Assembly: GCA_005281725.1 (NCBI GenBank)
Contig: SSBO01000002.1
Location: 1,714,768 to 1,778,767 of the forward strand
Reading direction: 5' to 3'
Length of the DNA: 64,000 bases
Origin: Wuchereria bancrofti
Lineage: Eukaryota; Nematoda; Chromadorea; Rhabditida; Onchocercidae
Positions 36,718-48,552 of the stretch are shown here, in pieces. The notes beneath the pieces were generated by a model. The model was given only the letters and a program-made list of their open reading frames with translations. It did not search any database and had not been told where the DNA came from. A program made the translations under genes and the position numbers. Position 1 is the first letter of the stretch. Each line of letters begins with the position of its first letter.

Positions 36718-37280
36718 TGTTCTTTTACACCAATATTATTTTCAGACCAAATTTACCAACCATTCATTTTTAGAGTATTAATTGATGCAAATAGTGAAGA
36801 ACGCTGGGGTCAACCGGTAGTGTTTTATCATGCGACAATTTCAATAATGCTTCAAATATCGTCTACAGAAAGCCAAAATGATAAACCAAGGTGATGCAAA
36901 AAGATGAGAGCTTTGTCCGTCATACTCTCTTCATGTATTTTCCTTTTTAAAATGATTCTAGAAATTTCCATATGTCAGATTTGTGACCCATTGTTTGTTT
37001 TGAAGTAATATGCATCAGAAAAGGCGTCTTTTTCTTGCATTGCTTAGGTAATGACTTTCGTGATATTGTCATTGATAGCGAAATTTGTACCTCATAATCC
37101 ACTTTGCAACATTCATATAGCAACTAGCGCTTTTTAAATGTTATGCTAATTACCTTAACGAACTTTTTAATGACTTCCGTGATATCTTATTGAGCGATGA
37201 ATATTCGTAGTGACGCGGTGCCATAAAATATATCACTGAGATATCATTGCAATTGTCATTACAATAATTAGCCTTGTTAT
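36718..37280 (+). repeat. Nested partial duplications at the end of the cluster
   Basis: 36718-37046 repeats the stretch around 34507-34840 (exon-like segment and following ~190 bp) with a few changes. 37057-37280 then repeats about 36360-36600 (CTCATAATCCACTTT, ATAGCAACTAGCGC, TGAGCGAT) with more divergence. The order differs from the source. Confidence 0.8.
36746..36894 (+). other. Conserved exon-like segment, isolated fourth near-identical copy
   Basis: Same frame and stop as at 15471-15619 with Ala-to-Val (GQPVVFYHA) and few other changes; no receptor gene directly upstream. Confidence 0.5.
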
Positions 37281-39601
37281 TGTCAAATGTATCATTTCAC
37301 ATACTACTGATATAGACAAATATAAAAATGAAGTTTAAATATTTCAAAATTTATATCGCTTCAATCTAATTGACTCATCGAAATATTAGTCACATAATTT
37401 ATATTCCTATATCAAAGAGAAAATTTATACGATAATTAAATTTGTAGGAATTATCATTTTCAGAGAAATGAACGCAGCTGTTGTAGAGATTATATTGATT
37501 TTGAAGATTTTAGCACAATCAGTAAAGATTAATAGATTTTTTTCTAATGTTGGACTACTGTTTTGATTATATATCTTTAAAAAAAGGAAAAGAAGAATGG
37601 AAATAAAAGGATCAAAAAAAGAAAATGGAAGTAAAAGAATAAGAATGAATGATACAAGAAGTGAGGAAGTTTTGTTGATATATAAATTTGATTAAATCTC
37701 TAGACATAAGTCACTTTTGAAGATTTAAAATTCATATATTCAAAGACAATTATAACATTTCGAATTCATTTGTTCGTGAAATGTTTTGCATAGAAAATTT
37801 GATTACGCATGCTAAGACATAAAACTAAATATTTTTTGAACATAGACATTGCTATATGCAACGTTCAATTTAATAATCGACATAGAAACATTTATTTCTT
37901 ATCAAATACTACAATAAAAGTCTTTTCAATGCATTAATAATCAAAAAAGATCTTAAAATCATTCTCATCTATAATGCAATTTAAATAAGTCTGAGACAAG
38001 CTTTATGCTAGGTTTGAATTCATTCCAATTCTTTTCAAGCCATCTTCATTATCCTTTTCATTCATTTTAAATTATTACGTAAATTTTATAACATAAAATA
38101 ATTTTTCATTCCTTTTGCTTCAATAAACAATATTATGTCATTAATTTTTGAACAAAAATGTTCATCTTGAAATGGCTATTTTTTCCAATCTTATAATTTT
38201 TTAAATATTTTCGCACCGTATTATCACTGCTTATTTTACTGTTTACTTTGAATATTTATATCACGAAATGAATACTATTAAACCAGTGATCACATTAATA
38301 TGGAATGGATGAATTAGTTATTCTATTTTGTACTTACCTCTATTAAAAAGTTAATTAGAAACTGACACAGAATTCGTTTGACTTCTTCGCTATTCTTAGA
38401 AACTATTTGCTACTTTTTTTTTTAAATTTCAGTTATCTTTGTTTTATATTTTGTTCTAATGCTATTACATATGCATTCATCAGCCCTTTTTTATGCAATT
38501 ATTTAATAAAAAAAAAACAATAATTGTAATCAGTATTGAATCTTTATCGTTACCGACAATGATTCAAAATAATTTGAACTGCACAAATATTTAAAAGTGT
38601 AATAATCTGTCATTTTCAACTGTTCATCACATCGTCTCAATTGAATGAACCATTTTAATGTTAAGTGAATGGTTATTGCAAACACGGAAAAGTCTCGATT
38701 TATTAAAATTCTTTTTTTAGAAAAGAAAAATTTTGACCGTCCGCAAATACCTACCAACTTTCCTCACATGTATAATTTTATTTACCGCTCGAACCATAAA
38801 TTCTGTTCCTCGAAGTCTTTATCAGCCATCTGCAGTTAGTAGTAAATATGATGGTTACAAAGAAATGACATTTTATATAACTTTATTTTATGTTTTATTA
38901 GTTCATTAAATTACTGTTTAAAATTTCATAACATCTTTTGCAATAAATGATATGCTTCATTTGAAATTACCGCTTTCTGAATAAAAGGGCAGTGAGCTTA
39001 GCTTCGATCGAGAATTTGAAAATGGCTTATGAAACGAACCATCAAAAACTTCCACAAATAGACCAAATCGTATGTAATTTGAAGCAGCTGTAATCTAATG
39101 ATCTGATAATTATTTTGGTCTTAATCCAATTTTTTTTAGCAAAACATTTTACACTGCTCCCACAACAGAAACACGAAATCGAAAGGGTCAGACTAATAAA
39201 AATGGATAACATAAAGCTTTGTATAATTGCACAACTACAGCAAGATAACAATGGTAACTGATATCATTTGAGCTAACAGTTAAAAAAAAATCAGGAATTA
39301 CTTCCTAAAGTTACAAAATCCATTTTAGATACAAAATGTATAACCCTTTTTTAATAGAGTAGATGAGAACTAAACAAATGACAACAGAAAAAAAAGAAAA
39401 GAAAAAAATTAAGGCCATTTTCTGCAACCAACATAAATAGATTAAAACATCTGATTAAAATAAGATATAGCAGTATATCTTGGCTAAAATTCAGAATTTT
39501 CCACAGAATGCGTTACAGTTTGAAATCAAATTCATGTAATATTGAAAGGACAAGTAAATCTCATTCCATTGAGAAATGAAAATATAAACAGTCAGAAGGC
39601 A
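37281..39601. other. Intergenic, receptor cluster to HP1 gene
   Basis: AT-rich; no supportable gene. Minus frames at 38530-38757 and 39042-39251 are short and featureless. It contains the 3' flank of the HP1 gene. Confidence 0.5.
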
Positions 39602-41523
39602 TTACACATCTGCACAACTGTTCCACTGAATGTGTTCTTCGTAGAATTTGATAACAAGTTGTGGACATCTTTCATTCGCAATTTTTGCAGGAACTAAGTC
39701 AGCCATATCACTTCCTTTCCATTTTATCAGCAGTTCCAATTCTCCACTGCTATTTGTAGCACCAACAATTCGTTCTGGCTCCAAACCTGATAATAGGCCG
39801 AATGACGATCAAATAAAGATGAAAATGATTTTAATTCAGATAAGTTGCTGGATATTTCGAAATTTATCATTCACATCATTATCCAAACCTACAGATTACT
39901 TAGTAATTAATTAGTAAACATTTGACATTTACGAACAATATATGAAGGATGGGAAAGAGAGGGATAGATAAGAAGTTGAAGTTACAAAAAAAAATAAAGA
40001 AAAAAATACCCCTGAAATAATCATTGTTTGCACATTTTGGAATGATATTTTAGAACCTTGCCGGTTAGAATTTGCATGGAAGTTAATGTTATAGGATTTC
40101 TATTAATCTTCCACAATATCAAAAAACAAGGCAAAGATATAGATAGCATTAGGTAATCATTAAAATGCAATGCCATAATATAGAAGGTGCAACTGTTTTG
40201 ATGAAATTGATATTTTGATGAGATAATGAATAAATTTAAATATCAGTTTATATGCAATTACTGAAAGACCACTTAATATTCAACAAACTATAAGAAAGTT
40301 GTATAGTTGAAGACCTAAATAAATAAGTTTTACAAACCTCGATCAAAGAAGCTTCGTCCCACTTTTTCCAGACCTTTCGTTCGTTTCTGTTCTTTCGTCC
40401 GCTTCTCCTGAACTTCAAATGCCTGTAAAGAAATTTTCGAGAGAAATTAAATGCTTCCAAATTCAGTTATTTAATTATTCATTCGTCCTGCTCGAGGAAC
40501 CGGCTCAATTCACATCATGGTCTCCCTTTCGCTTTTGTCCACCTTCGTTTATTACAAAAGAAATAAACTAAAACCTGGATTAAATCTGGACAATCAAGAT
40601 TTTCTTCTGGTTCCCAAGTATTCTCCGATGACGGAAACCCTTTCCAACTCAAATAATACTCGGTCACTCCATTTCGAACTCGTTTGTCTATAATTTTTTC
40701 CACAACATACTGCTGATCCTGAAAAAGAATTAAAATATTTGAGAATAAGCTGTAATAGAAGAACAGAAATAATATGGAAAAAAACATATGACGAAAGAGG
40801 AACTAATATACATATATGTATTTAATTGGCAAAAATTGAGGTTGTATGATTTTTGAACTCAATTTTAACATTCCATTTCTATTGTCCTCTATTTTCCAAA
40901 AGTTATTCGAGGAGTGTTCAATTTCAAATGAAATATTCATAATGGTGTTTTATCAAAATTAAGCGAGTTGTTCCGACTTGATAAGGATTAAATCTCGGAA
41001 TGGAATCTAATAATTCATCTATGCTTCTTATCCATTAATTTTTTTCTGCTTTATTACAGTTTTATTTATCATTTTTCACTATATCATTGTTAATTTACTA
41101 TAAACTATTTAACTCAATTTTTTGTATTCTGCCCTGGATTCTTCTCCCAACACTGGTTAACAGGAATATTTAAATAACAATAATACAGTTTTACAAATGT
41201 AATACTACTGTTTAAAAGTACTATTAATAAAATATTTTAGTAGTATTTAATAAGCTTTCTAAATACTTAAATTATTTCATTAAATCTTGGAAAGAAGATC
41301 GAGAAAAAAAAAACGCAAATATATCAACATTTTATTCAAGTCCGGGATATTCATGAATAAAATTGATATATGAACAAAATCTTGAACTTCAAAGAAAAAT
41401 ATAGATTTTGAAAAATAGAAAAACACTGTGAAAATTCCGAAAAAAAATGAGAACAAAAAAAAAGAAGAAACAAACACAAACCCCTTGATCATCCTTCTTT
41501 TGCTTAGACCGCTTCTGACTCAT
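39602..41523 (-). CDS. hpl: Heterochromatin protein 1 (HP1/CBX) homologue
   Basis: Small chromatin protein that binds methylated H3K9 and dimerises. Exons in transcript order: 41523-41482, 40718-40575, 40422-40338, 39786-39602; joined 151 aa. Residues 1-14 are a basic leader (SQKRSKQKK). The chromodomain is residues ~17-64: [33 protein letters not shown]. The expected aromatic cage is present as Y18, W39 and F42. A short basic hinge of about 25 residues ([14 protein letters not shown]) leads to the chromoshadow domain from ~91: [42 protein letters not shown]. The conserved Trp near the C-terminus is seen. Typical HP1 proteins are ~170-220 aa, so leader and hinge are short. It is divergent from PRKRIP1, with ~1.7 kb between the two starts. 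Which nematode hpl gene it matches is not resolved. Confidence 0.93.
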
Positions 41524-42128
41524 TTTGCGGTATACCTTTGAAGTTGAATTCAATAAATGAGGTTTCCAACAATAGCACAAATTCTCTCAAAGAAGAAAAA
41601 AAACATATAAATACAAATTATAGTTAGATATAACTAATTTACCACCTAGTTAAACATAAATTAAAGTCAGTCCAGGAATTTGACTAAGGATGAAGTATAA
41701 AATATCCTTCATCGACTATTGATACACGCATATTAATTCTTATTAAGCAAAAATTAAAATTAGAGAGTTAGCATAAAATAGCAAAAGCATTGATATTACG
41801 ATCTTATGATAGTGTAGAACATTACCTACCAATCAATCAAACTAGAAATTTAGCCAAAGATACAGTATAAATTTTTTTAATCTTTACATTTAATCACATT
41901 TCTCTTACTATAAGTTAATGCACGTACAGTAATACAAGTAAGTATACTATAATACTTCTTTTGTTATCTATTGATGTACACAAAATATTATCTCAAAATA
42001 TGTATAAGCAATGCTACAATCATTGCAATCTATTCGAAAATGAACAACCAAAAAAGATAAAGTAAACAATTAGTAAAAGTTTGTACTTTTAAGTCTACGA
42101 CAAATAATGCACGGAAATTCGTATACAC

Positions 42129-42184
42129 GTAAATTTGCGTGAAAGATACACAGCTACACTCGTATAAGTTACACGCAAATTTAC
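42129..42184 (+). repeat. Perfect inverted repeat, 13-bp arms, 30-nt loop
   Basis: GTAAATTTGCGTG (42129-42141) and CACGCAAATTTAC (42172-42184). Could form a hairpin in DNA or RNA; lies in the divergent promoter region. Confidence 0.85.
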
Positions 42185-42380
42185 ATCATTCATATTGCAT
42201 TTTGAAAAACATAACGAAATAACACTTAGCATTGTTAGCAAAGAGTACAATTTAAAAAGTTGAATGTTGAGAGAGAATATAAAATCAAGAGAAAACAAAG
42301 ATTGATGAAAAGTAAAATATAATGGTAGATTGAAACAAAGGATAAAAAAGAAAACTGACAGTGCGTTTGGTGTAGGGGTG

Positions 42381-42418
42381 AGAAAGAGAGACAGAGAGAG
42401 AGAGAAAGACAGAAAAAG
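42381..42418 (+). repeat. GA-rich microsatellite
   Basis: Runs of AGAG/GAGA with interruptions by C (AGACAGAGAGAGAGAGAAAGACAG). Confidence 0.85.
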
Positions 42419-42518
42419 ATAGCAGATTCCGAATGGGTCAGGAAACGTAATGCTATAAGTTTTTGAATTATGGCGATTCTCTCCATTATTTCTTAAATTC
42501 AACGCTAAAAATGTAGTA

Positions 42519-42650
42519 TTTACCTGTCTACGTGTTTAGCGTGTTACTCACTTGTCTGTTCACGTGTCTGACGCACTGTTCATTATGTTTATTTACCTGG
42601 TTACATGTTTAACGTGTTATTCATTTATCTTTTCATATGTTTATCTAATA
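42519..42650 (+). repeat. Imperfect two-copy tandem repeat, ~70 bp
   Basis: TTTACCTG(T/G)(C/T)TAC(G/A)TGTTTA(G/A)CGTGTTA(C/T)TCA recurs at about 42519 and 42591, followed by similar TTCA(C/T)(A/G)TGT... text. CACGTG occurs at 42561-42566 only by the copy-1 variant. Confidence 0.6.
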
Positions 42651-43238
42651 AATTATTTTTCCGATTGTATTATTCGATTTGCAATAGGAAAAGTATCAGT
42701 TCATTAGATTACGCTTCCATTATGTTAATTATTCATTAACTCTGAAAATTTGTGCTATTAATATCTCATTTCATCAAATCTTTTCTATATATTTTAAATA
42801 CTGTAAGATTGTTTTATTTTAGTCACTGTATATGGAAAGGTGAAATTACCAAAATACCAAACTATTAGCAATGTATCAGATTTTCATGCGGTTGTAGTTC
42901 ACAAAGATTTATGCGGTACATTTGAAGTTTACGTAAATAAAAATGAAGTTTGAATATTTTCTTCATCGAGGTATAAGTGTGAAATGTTTATCTGAATGTG
43001 AAAGCTATTTCATAAGACATAAGTTGAAGTTTCATTAGTGAAATTGAAGTTTTTTTTTTATTTTCATATTCTTAGAAGCTATATATATGAGAGTAGAATT
43101 TGTCTTTCAGGTGAAAGTTACACATGTGAAAAATATAAATCGTTTTATGCCATTCATGAATTATATTTTAGCTATGGTTGCAACGTTTTAAATGATAAAA
43201 GTGTGAGGAATTGTTACAATAATATTTCCATATTTTAG

Positions 43239-44608
43239 ATGCCACATGAAGATAAGGAACAGGAAGAAGAGCAAAAAGCTCGAACTGCTTATGATTTGAT
43301 ACGGATGCGATTGGAAAGATTGCAGAAAAATATTGTATGCTTGTTTGATTTCAGTTTTCTTCTTTAATTCTGTTCTTTATGTTTGTTTTCCCTTCCATTT
43401 GACCCCACTTCCCTCTCTCTGTCTGATCAATTAGTTTGTTCTTTATGTTTTGACAGGCATCTTTGTTGTATATGGTGGTGAGCTAATAATAGAATAAATG
43501 AATTACAGGAAAAACCAGTGTCCATACCCCAACGACGAGATGGTCGAAAGCCACGACCGCCTCCAGATTTCGTCCGTAATGTTGTTGGTTCATCAGCCGC
43601 TGCGGGAAGTGCAGAATTTCACATTTTCCGGAACAATCGAAAACGAGAAATGGATCGGTATTTTCTTTTCTTCCAGATTTAAAAAAATTAAAATTAATTG
43701 GCGATGTTAAGCGTATTATCAGATAGTCTCTTTGATTTTATAGACTTCTTTATGCGTAGTGGTGGAAATGTTTTCCAATATAAATAGAATATATTTAGTT
43801 AAAATACACTGCGTTTGACAGGTTGGATTATATGAATAATAAAGCCTTGCAAGAAGAACTGGATGAGAAATTTTTGGCTGAAAGAAGAAGACGGGCGGAA
43901 GAGGAAGAAAAGAAAACAGCTAGAAAACGGTTAAAAAGGTAAAAGCATTTTTTTAGTTGTATTTTGAAACATAATCAAAATACATTATATGTACTTTGAT
44001 TATTGTTTTCTAATTTTTAATTTTATTGGCAAAAGAGGCTGATGATATTATCATGTCGTTGCATTTGGTTTTATGGTCACTTAATTTATTTCTCATAAGA
44101 TCGGTCAATTTTAACTGTTAAATATAATATTTTCTTCTTAGTTTGCTTGAAGCTTCTGGGGTACATGTCATGTCATCATAATTCGTTATTGCATAATTTC
44201 TGCTATATATTTTGCAATGCTATATTTTCTCAATATTTTTGCAGTTTTTGCAATATACCGTTCGATTCAAATTTGATCACTAGAAAAAAATTCACTTGAA
44301 AATAAACTCGATCATTAAAATTTTACTTTTATTTTAGGCAGCGTTACAAAGAAAAGATGAAGAGTTTGAGAAAGAAAAATGAAGAAAGTAGTACAGAAAA
44401 TGAAACTGATGGAGATGATTCGGAATTGAGTTCAACTGTGGAAAACAACGATGAGAGATCGGAACAGGTTACGGATAAGGAGAATAGCGAAGTAGTACAA
44501 ACTGACGAAATTTCTGCGGTACCAGATAAGCAAAGTGTAGGAAATGCAGAAATAAAGAAGACTGATGATTCGAGCTCATCAGTAAAACGGAAGAAAGAGA
44601 ACACCTAG
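43239..44608 (+). CDS. prkrip1: PRKRIP1 homologue, spliceosome-associated coiled-coil protein
   Basis: Animal PRKRIP1 is a small, highly charged protein of the late (C*/P) spliceosome, originally named for binding the kinase PKR. Exons: 43239-43334, 43509-43657, 43822-43938, 44338-44608; joined 210 aa, no stops. The family core is exon 2: ...RPPPDFVRNVVGSSAAAGSA and EFHIFRNNRKREMDRLDYM, very close to the human [22 protein letters not shown] segment as I remember it. Before it lies LERLQKNI and after it a long basic/acidic helix (LAERRRRAEEEEKKTARKRL). The last exon adds an acidic, Ser-rich tail ending KRKKENT, longer than in human (184 aa). TATTTTAG directly precedes the ATG, so the message is probably trans-spliced at the start codon. 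Confidence 0.9.
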
Positions 44609-44655
44609 TGATTATATGACTTTTTGTTTATTGTCCATTCTTTTCCATTTGTAAA

Positions 44656-44661
44656 AATAAA
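44656..44661 (+). terminator. Probable polyadenylation signal of PRKRIP1
   Basis: AATAAA 48 bases after the stop, followed by T-rich sequence, before the ABHD16A start. Confidence 0.55.
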
Positions 44662-44949
44662 TGTATTGTACATTTAGTGGCATAATTGTTTCACGTTTAC
44701 ACTCTCGTATGATACAATTTCGGAATTTAAATTTGAAAGATTGCATGATCTTTCACTGATCCGTAATATTTGTTCCTGATTTCAATTCATACAATGTTCG
44801 ACGATACTGACGATATTCCTTGAATTTCTTTTTTCAACGTCACACATAATAGCTGTGACATTACTTGAAAGATGAATGCTGTATAATTATTTAAAGATTT
44901 GTCCCAGTAGTTAAATATTTAAATTTAAATTTCAATAACTAATTTGAGG

Positions 44950-47900
44950 ATGACACCGGCCGAGATGCTATTAAGCTTAATAAGAGGTCCAAAGGTATAT
45001 GCATACATACGTCGTCATGACACAGTTTTCCCGAGTAATTCATTGGAATATGTGAGTGAAACAATGTTAACAGTTATGAATGGATGTTATACAGTATGTA
45101 CAGTGGTTTCACCATTCCTTCTTTTGGTATGTTATTATTAGATTTAGAATTTAGTTAGTTAACGCCAAAAAGATGTACAAATTTGAAGATTTTTTGAGGA
45201 AAAAAAACAATGCTGTGAAAATAGTTTTATTGCCAAAAATTTTTCAAATAAGAATACAACAAAATTTTCCCAAATATCGAAAATCGAAGAAAATGAAAAG
45301 ATTCTCATTTTTTCTTGAAAGTTATTTTTGTTAAGAATTCCCAGAAAAAAAAGAAAATTCCCTTATAATTTTTCGATACTTAGTTCAAGATACTAATTAA
45401 ACTTATGTCATGTTTATTTCTAATGAGAATATTTTATTGTTTCTTTTTTCTCCCACTTTTTTTCTTTGATTTTCTGTTTTTTCTTTTTTGTATTTTCTTT
45501 TTGTTCATAATAAGTCGATTAATTTATATCACTTAATTCGAGCATTATTTTATATTTCACTTCCCTATAGTAAACATTGTCATAGTATTAGAACTAATCG
45601 ATAGATGACATGTTAAAATATTGACAAATTAGACTTTAAAAAGAAAGGTGGAATTTATCAAAAGCTATACAAGTTATTATTTCTTTCAAATTTTAGATTG
45701 CTTATAATCGTTCATTATTGAATGGAACAAATTTTATGATGTTAGCAAAATTTACGGTAACATATTATGTAATAGCGATTAGTATGAGAACTGTTGGAAG
45801 AATATTTAATCCAGAATATCGTCGATTTGCTGATACATTATTTGAAGCTCATTTGCATGGTCGAAATGGGAGTTCACTATTACTAGGATATGATTATGAG
45901 GTATCTATCAATTTATTATTCTTTTTTCATGTATCGATCTGAAATTAAAAAAAAATTTTTTTTTTTGCTTTGCAGGAATTTCTATTTTATTCAATGATGA
46001 TGTTTGGAAAACAGGAATTGTTGAATATTAAAAAAAAAAAACACTAATTTCAAATTACATTTGTGATTTCAAATTTTAGTTATTTGCTGCACCAATTGAT
46101 TTTCGAGCTCGTAAAGAGTTGCGAAAATATTTCGAAACACCAAGAAGATTTACAGCTACTGGAAATATGTTATACACCGCGTTACGTGATCGTCTGTCTT
46201 ACAATATTGTTTATAGTTTTGCACGTGTGCTTGTTTATCCTGGTTCAGCATCATTATTGAATAAATTAATTCAATCATTTTTGATTGAGAATCGAAGGAA
46301 ACTTGTAGTCGAAAAGGTTAATTTAAGATAATTTTTTTGATTAATATAAATTAATATTTCTTTTTCACCACTTCCTTCCTTCAAAATTTTTAATTGCTCA
46401 TTCAGTACTGTTATCCTTCACTGTACAATTAATTTTGCTACAAAGATATTAGTATTTTTTGAGGATTTTTTTTTCACTTTATCTAACCTTGATTCTATTA
46501 ATTGATTTTCATTGTTAAGGGTGCTATACGAGGGGTTTTAATGACAAGGGAAGGTAATCGAGTGGATAGTATGTTTGTTGATCGTCGAGAACAGGGAGGA
46601 AATGGTAATATTCTGGTTGTAACATGTGAAGGAAATGCTGGATTTTATGAAACTGGTATTATGCCAACACCACTTACACTAAACTATTCTGTGCTTGGAT
46701 GGAATCAACCTGGTTGGTACCTTTTCTTAAATTAAAAATTTTATTCGTTAATTTTTTTTAAAAAAAAATTTAGTGGTAACAATTTATTTGTAATAGTTGT
46801 TATTATCTTTACCATTATTTACATCACATAGATATATGAACGCATAAGAAAAAAAAAGACCTGTATAAGATTCATTACTGGTTCATTCCATTTACGTTTT
46901 TAACTATATGCTTTTTTAATATCAAAATCTTTAATAAAATTTTTTTTTTTCTTATATAAAATTTTGGAATCTTCGGAATATGTCAAGTACAAAGAGAATT
47001 TTAAATATATTTTAGAAGTAATGGTTATGTTTTTGGACTAAATTTTGCTAGTGTTTACCTAAATAATTTTAAAAAAGTTTTAGGATTTGGTGAAAGTAGT
47101 GGTATGCCAACACCGAAACAAACAATTGCATCAATTGATGCTGTTATTCAATATGCAATACATAAATTAGGTTTTGTGGAAGAGCAAATTGTTATTTATG
47201 CATGGTCAATCGGTGGATTTCCAGCAACATGGGCTGCTGCTAATTATCCAAATATCAAAGTAGTGTTTGATTCCGTTAAATTTTAATTTTATTTTGAAAA
47301 GATTACTAACAGTTTTGCTTAATTTCCGGAATATTATATTAATAAATTATTATACATATTTCTCTTTTATTTAACGTTACACTGTAAACTTATTACTAAT
47401 GTGAGGAGTTATGAATATAGAAGTTTTTACACATAACACCGAAACATTTAAAATTAAAACAGTAAATAAGTCATAATTTTTAATATTTTGCACTTTTTAT
47501 TTCCGGCTCTGATATTGGATGCAACATTTGATGATCTTTTGCCTCTTGCCGAGGCTAAAATGCCACGATCATGGGCACCATTAGTCGAATTCATCGTTCG
47601 GACATACTTTGACATGCCCATTGCTATGCAGGTTAGCATTTTGGTTCTCGATTAAAACCAGGAATATATGATTCCAACATACCAGTTCGTATGTTGGCGT
47701 ATAACATAGTGAAAACAATCCACGAATGTTTTGAATCTTCAACATAAACAACAAACTTCAACATAAATCTCATAGACTCATTTTTGGTCAAGTTTAACGA
47801 CTATTAATAAAACCTATAAATAAATCCTGGCAACTGAGATACAACTGATAAACGTCTTAGTTTATGATGTCGTGTAGGTATTCATGCTTTGATAAGAAAG

Positions 47901-48532
47901 CTTTCTAGGAAGTAATAAATTTTCGAAATACCTGATTTTAATTTAAAAAAAAAAAAGCTACACAACTGAAGTTGTCTTGCTTTGTCTTGCTTCCACTTAT
48001 TTTGAACGATAATAATTTGTTTGAGTTTCTCAAAAGAGTGCTATTTTTAGATTTATTTTTTTTTTTTACGAAAGACTTAGTTTCTTCCCTGAAACTGATT
48101 TCATTTCAATTTGAAATGAAAATTTCATCCTTATTATTTCAGTTGACTGCATATAATGGTCCTTTGATTTTAATCAGACGTACTCAAGATGAAATGATCA
48201 TAACAACAGAAGGTACAAATGAAGAACGTCTTGCTACAAATCGTGCTAACAATTTATTGAAATCAATTCTTCGTGCACGACATCCTAGTCTGATAAATGA
48301 TGATGATGCAGAAGTAGCAGTGGATGTTTGGTTAGCAGCAACACCGTTGGAACGAATGTCATTGACTAAGGACTGCCCAAAAACTTCAACAATGGGTAAT
48401 GTCGAGAATTTAACCAAACAAAACCGGAATATCTTGATACATTGTCTGTGCTCAAAGTATTTAGTAGATTTTGATTCCAGTCATAATACTCCTCTTGATC
48501 CATCATTATTCAAAATACCATCATCATTTTAG
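44950..48532 (+). CDS. abhd16a: ABHD16A (BAT5) homologue, phosphatidylserine lipase of the alpha/beta-hydrolase fold
   Basis: Membrane-anchored serine hydrolase; the mammalian enzyme cuts phosphatidylserine to lysophosphatidylserine at the ER. Exons: 44950-45126, 45697-45900, 46080-46316, 46520-46712, 47084-47259, 47506-47631, 48143-48532; joined 500 aa. N-terminal helices (VMNGCYTVCTVVSPFLLLIA; KFTVTYYVIAISM) are followed by GRIFNPEYRRFADTL. The catalytic part has VDSMFVDRR, VVTCEGNAGFYE, YSVLGWNQPGFGES, nucleophile elbow YAWSIGG (Ser312), LILDATFDD, LILIRRTQDE (Asp387) and the His in SSHNTPL (His485). All triad members are present. The start is the first ATG (44950). Exon 6 matches the family perfectly but follows TTTCCG, not AG, at 47501-47505: mutation, sequencing error or unusual site. 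The gene begins 341 bp after PRKRIP1. Confidence 0.92.
47501..47506 (+). promoter_or_regulatory. Missing AG at the acceptor of ABHD16A exon 6
   Basis: The reading frame requires exon 6 to start at or very near 47506 (GCTCTGATATTGG), but the intron ends TTTTTATTTCCG. TTTCAG would need one A for C. No usable AG lies just upstream. The next AG, in GCCGAG|GCT at 47553, would keep frame but delete 16 residues including LILDATFDD. Confidence 0.75.
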
Positions 48533-48536
48533 CTAG

Positions 48537-48552
48537 AATAAACTAGAATAAA
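48537..48552 (+). terminator. Probable polyadenylation signals of ABHD16A
   Basis: Two AATAAA hexamers (48537-48542 and 48547-48552) directly after the stop codon; another AATAAA follows near 48713. Confidence 0.5.

Larger units (their letters stand above)
41524..43238. other. Divergent intergenic region, HP1 (-) and PRKRIP1 (+)
   Basis: Would hold both promoters. Seen: a 13-bp-arm hairpin, a GA-rich microsatellite and an imperfect tandem repeat (listed separately). No known promoter motif can be named. Confidence 0.5.

Noticed and set aside
42095..42502. 135-codon minus frame in the HP1/PRKRIP1 intergenic region
   Set aside because: Derived from the CT-side of the GA microsatellite (SLSLSLFL...); not a protein.
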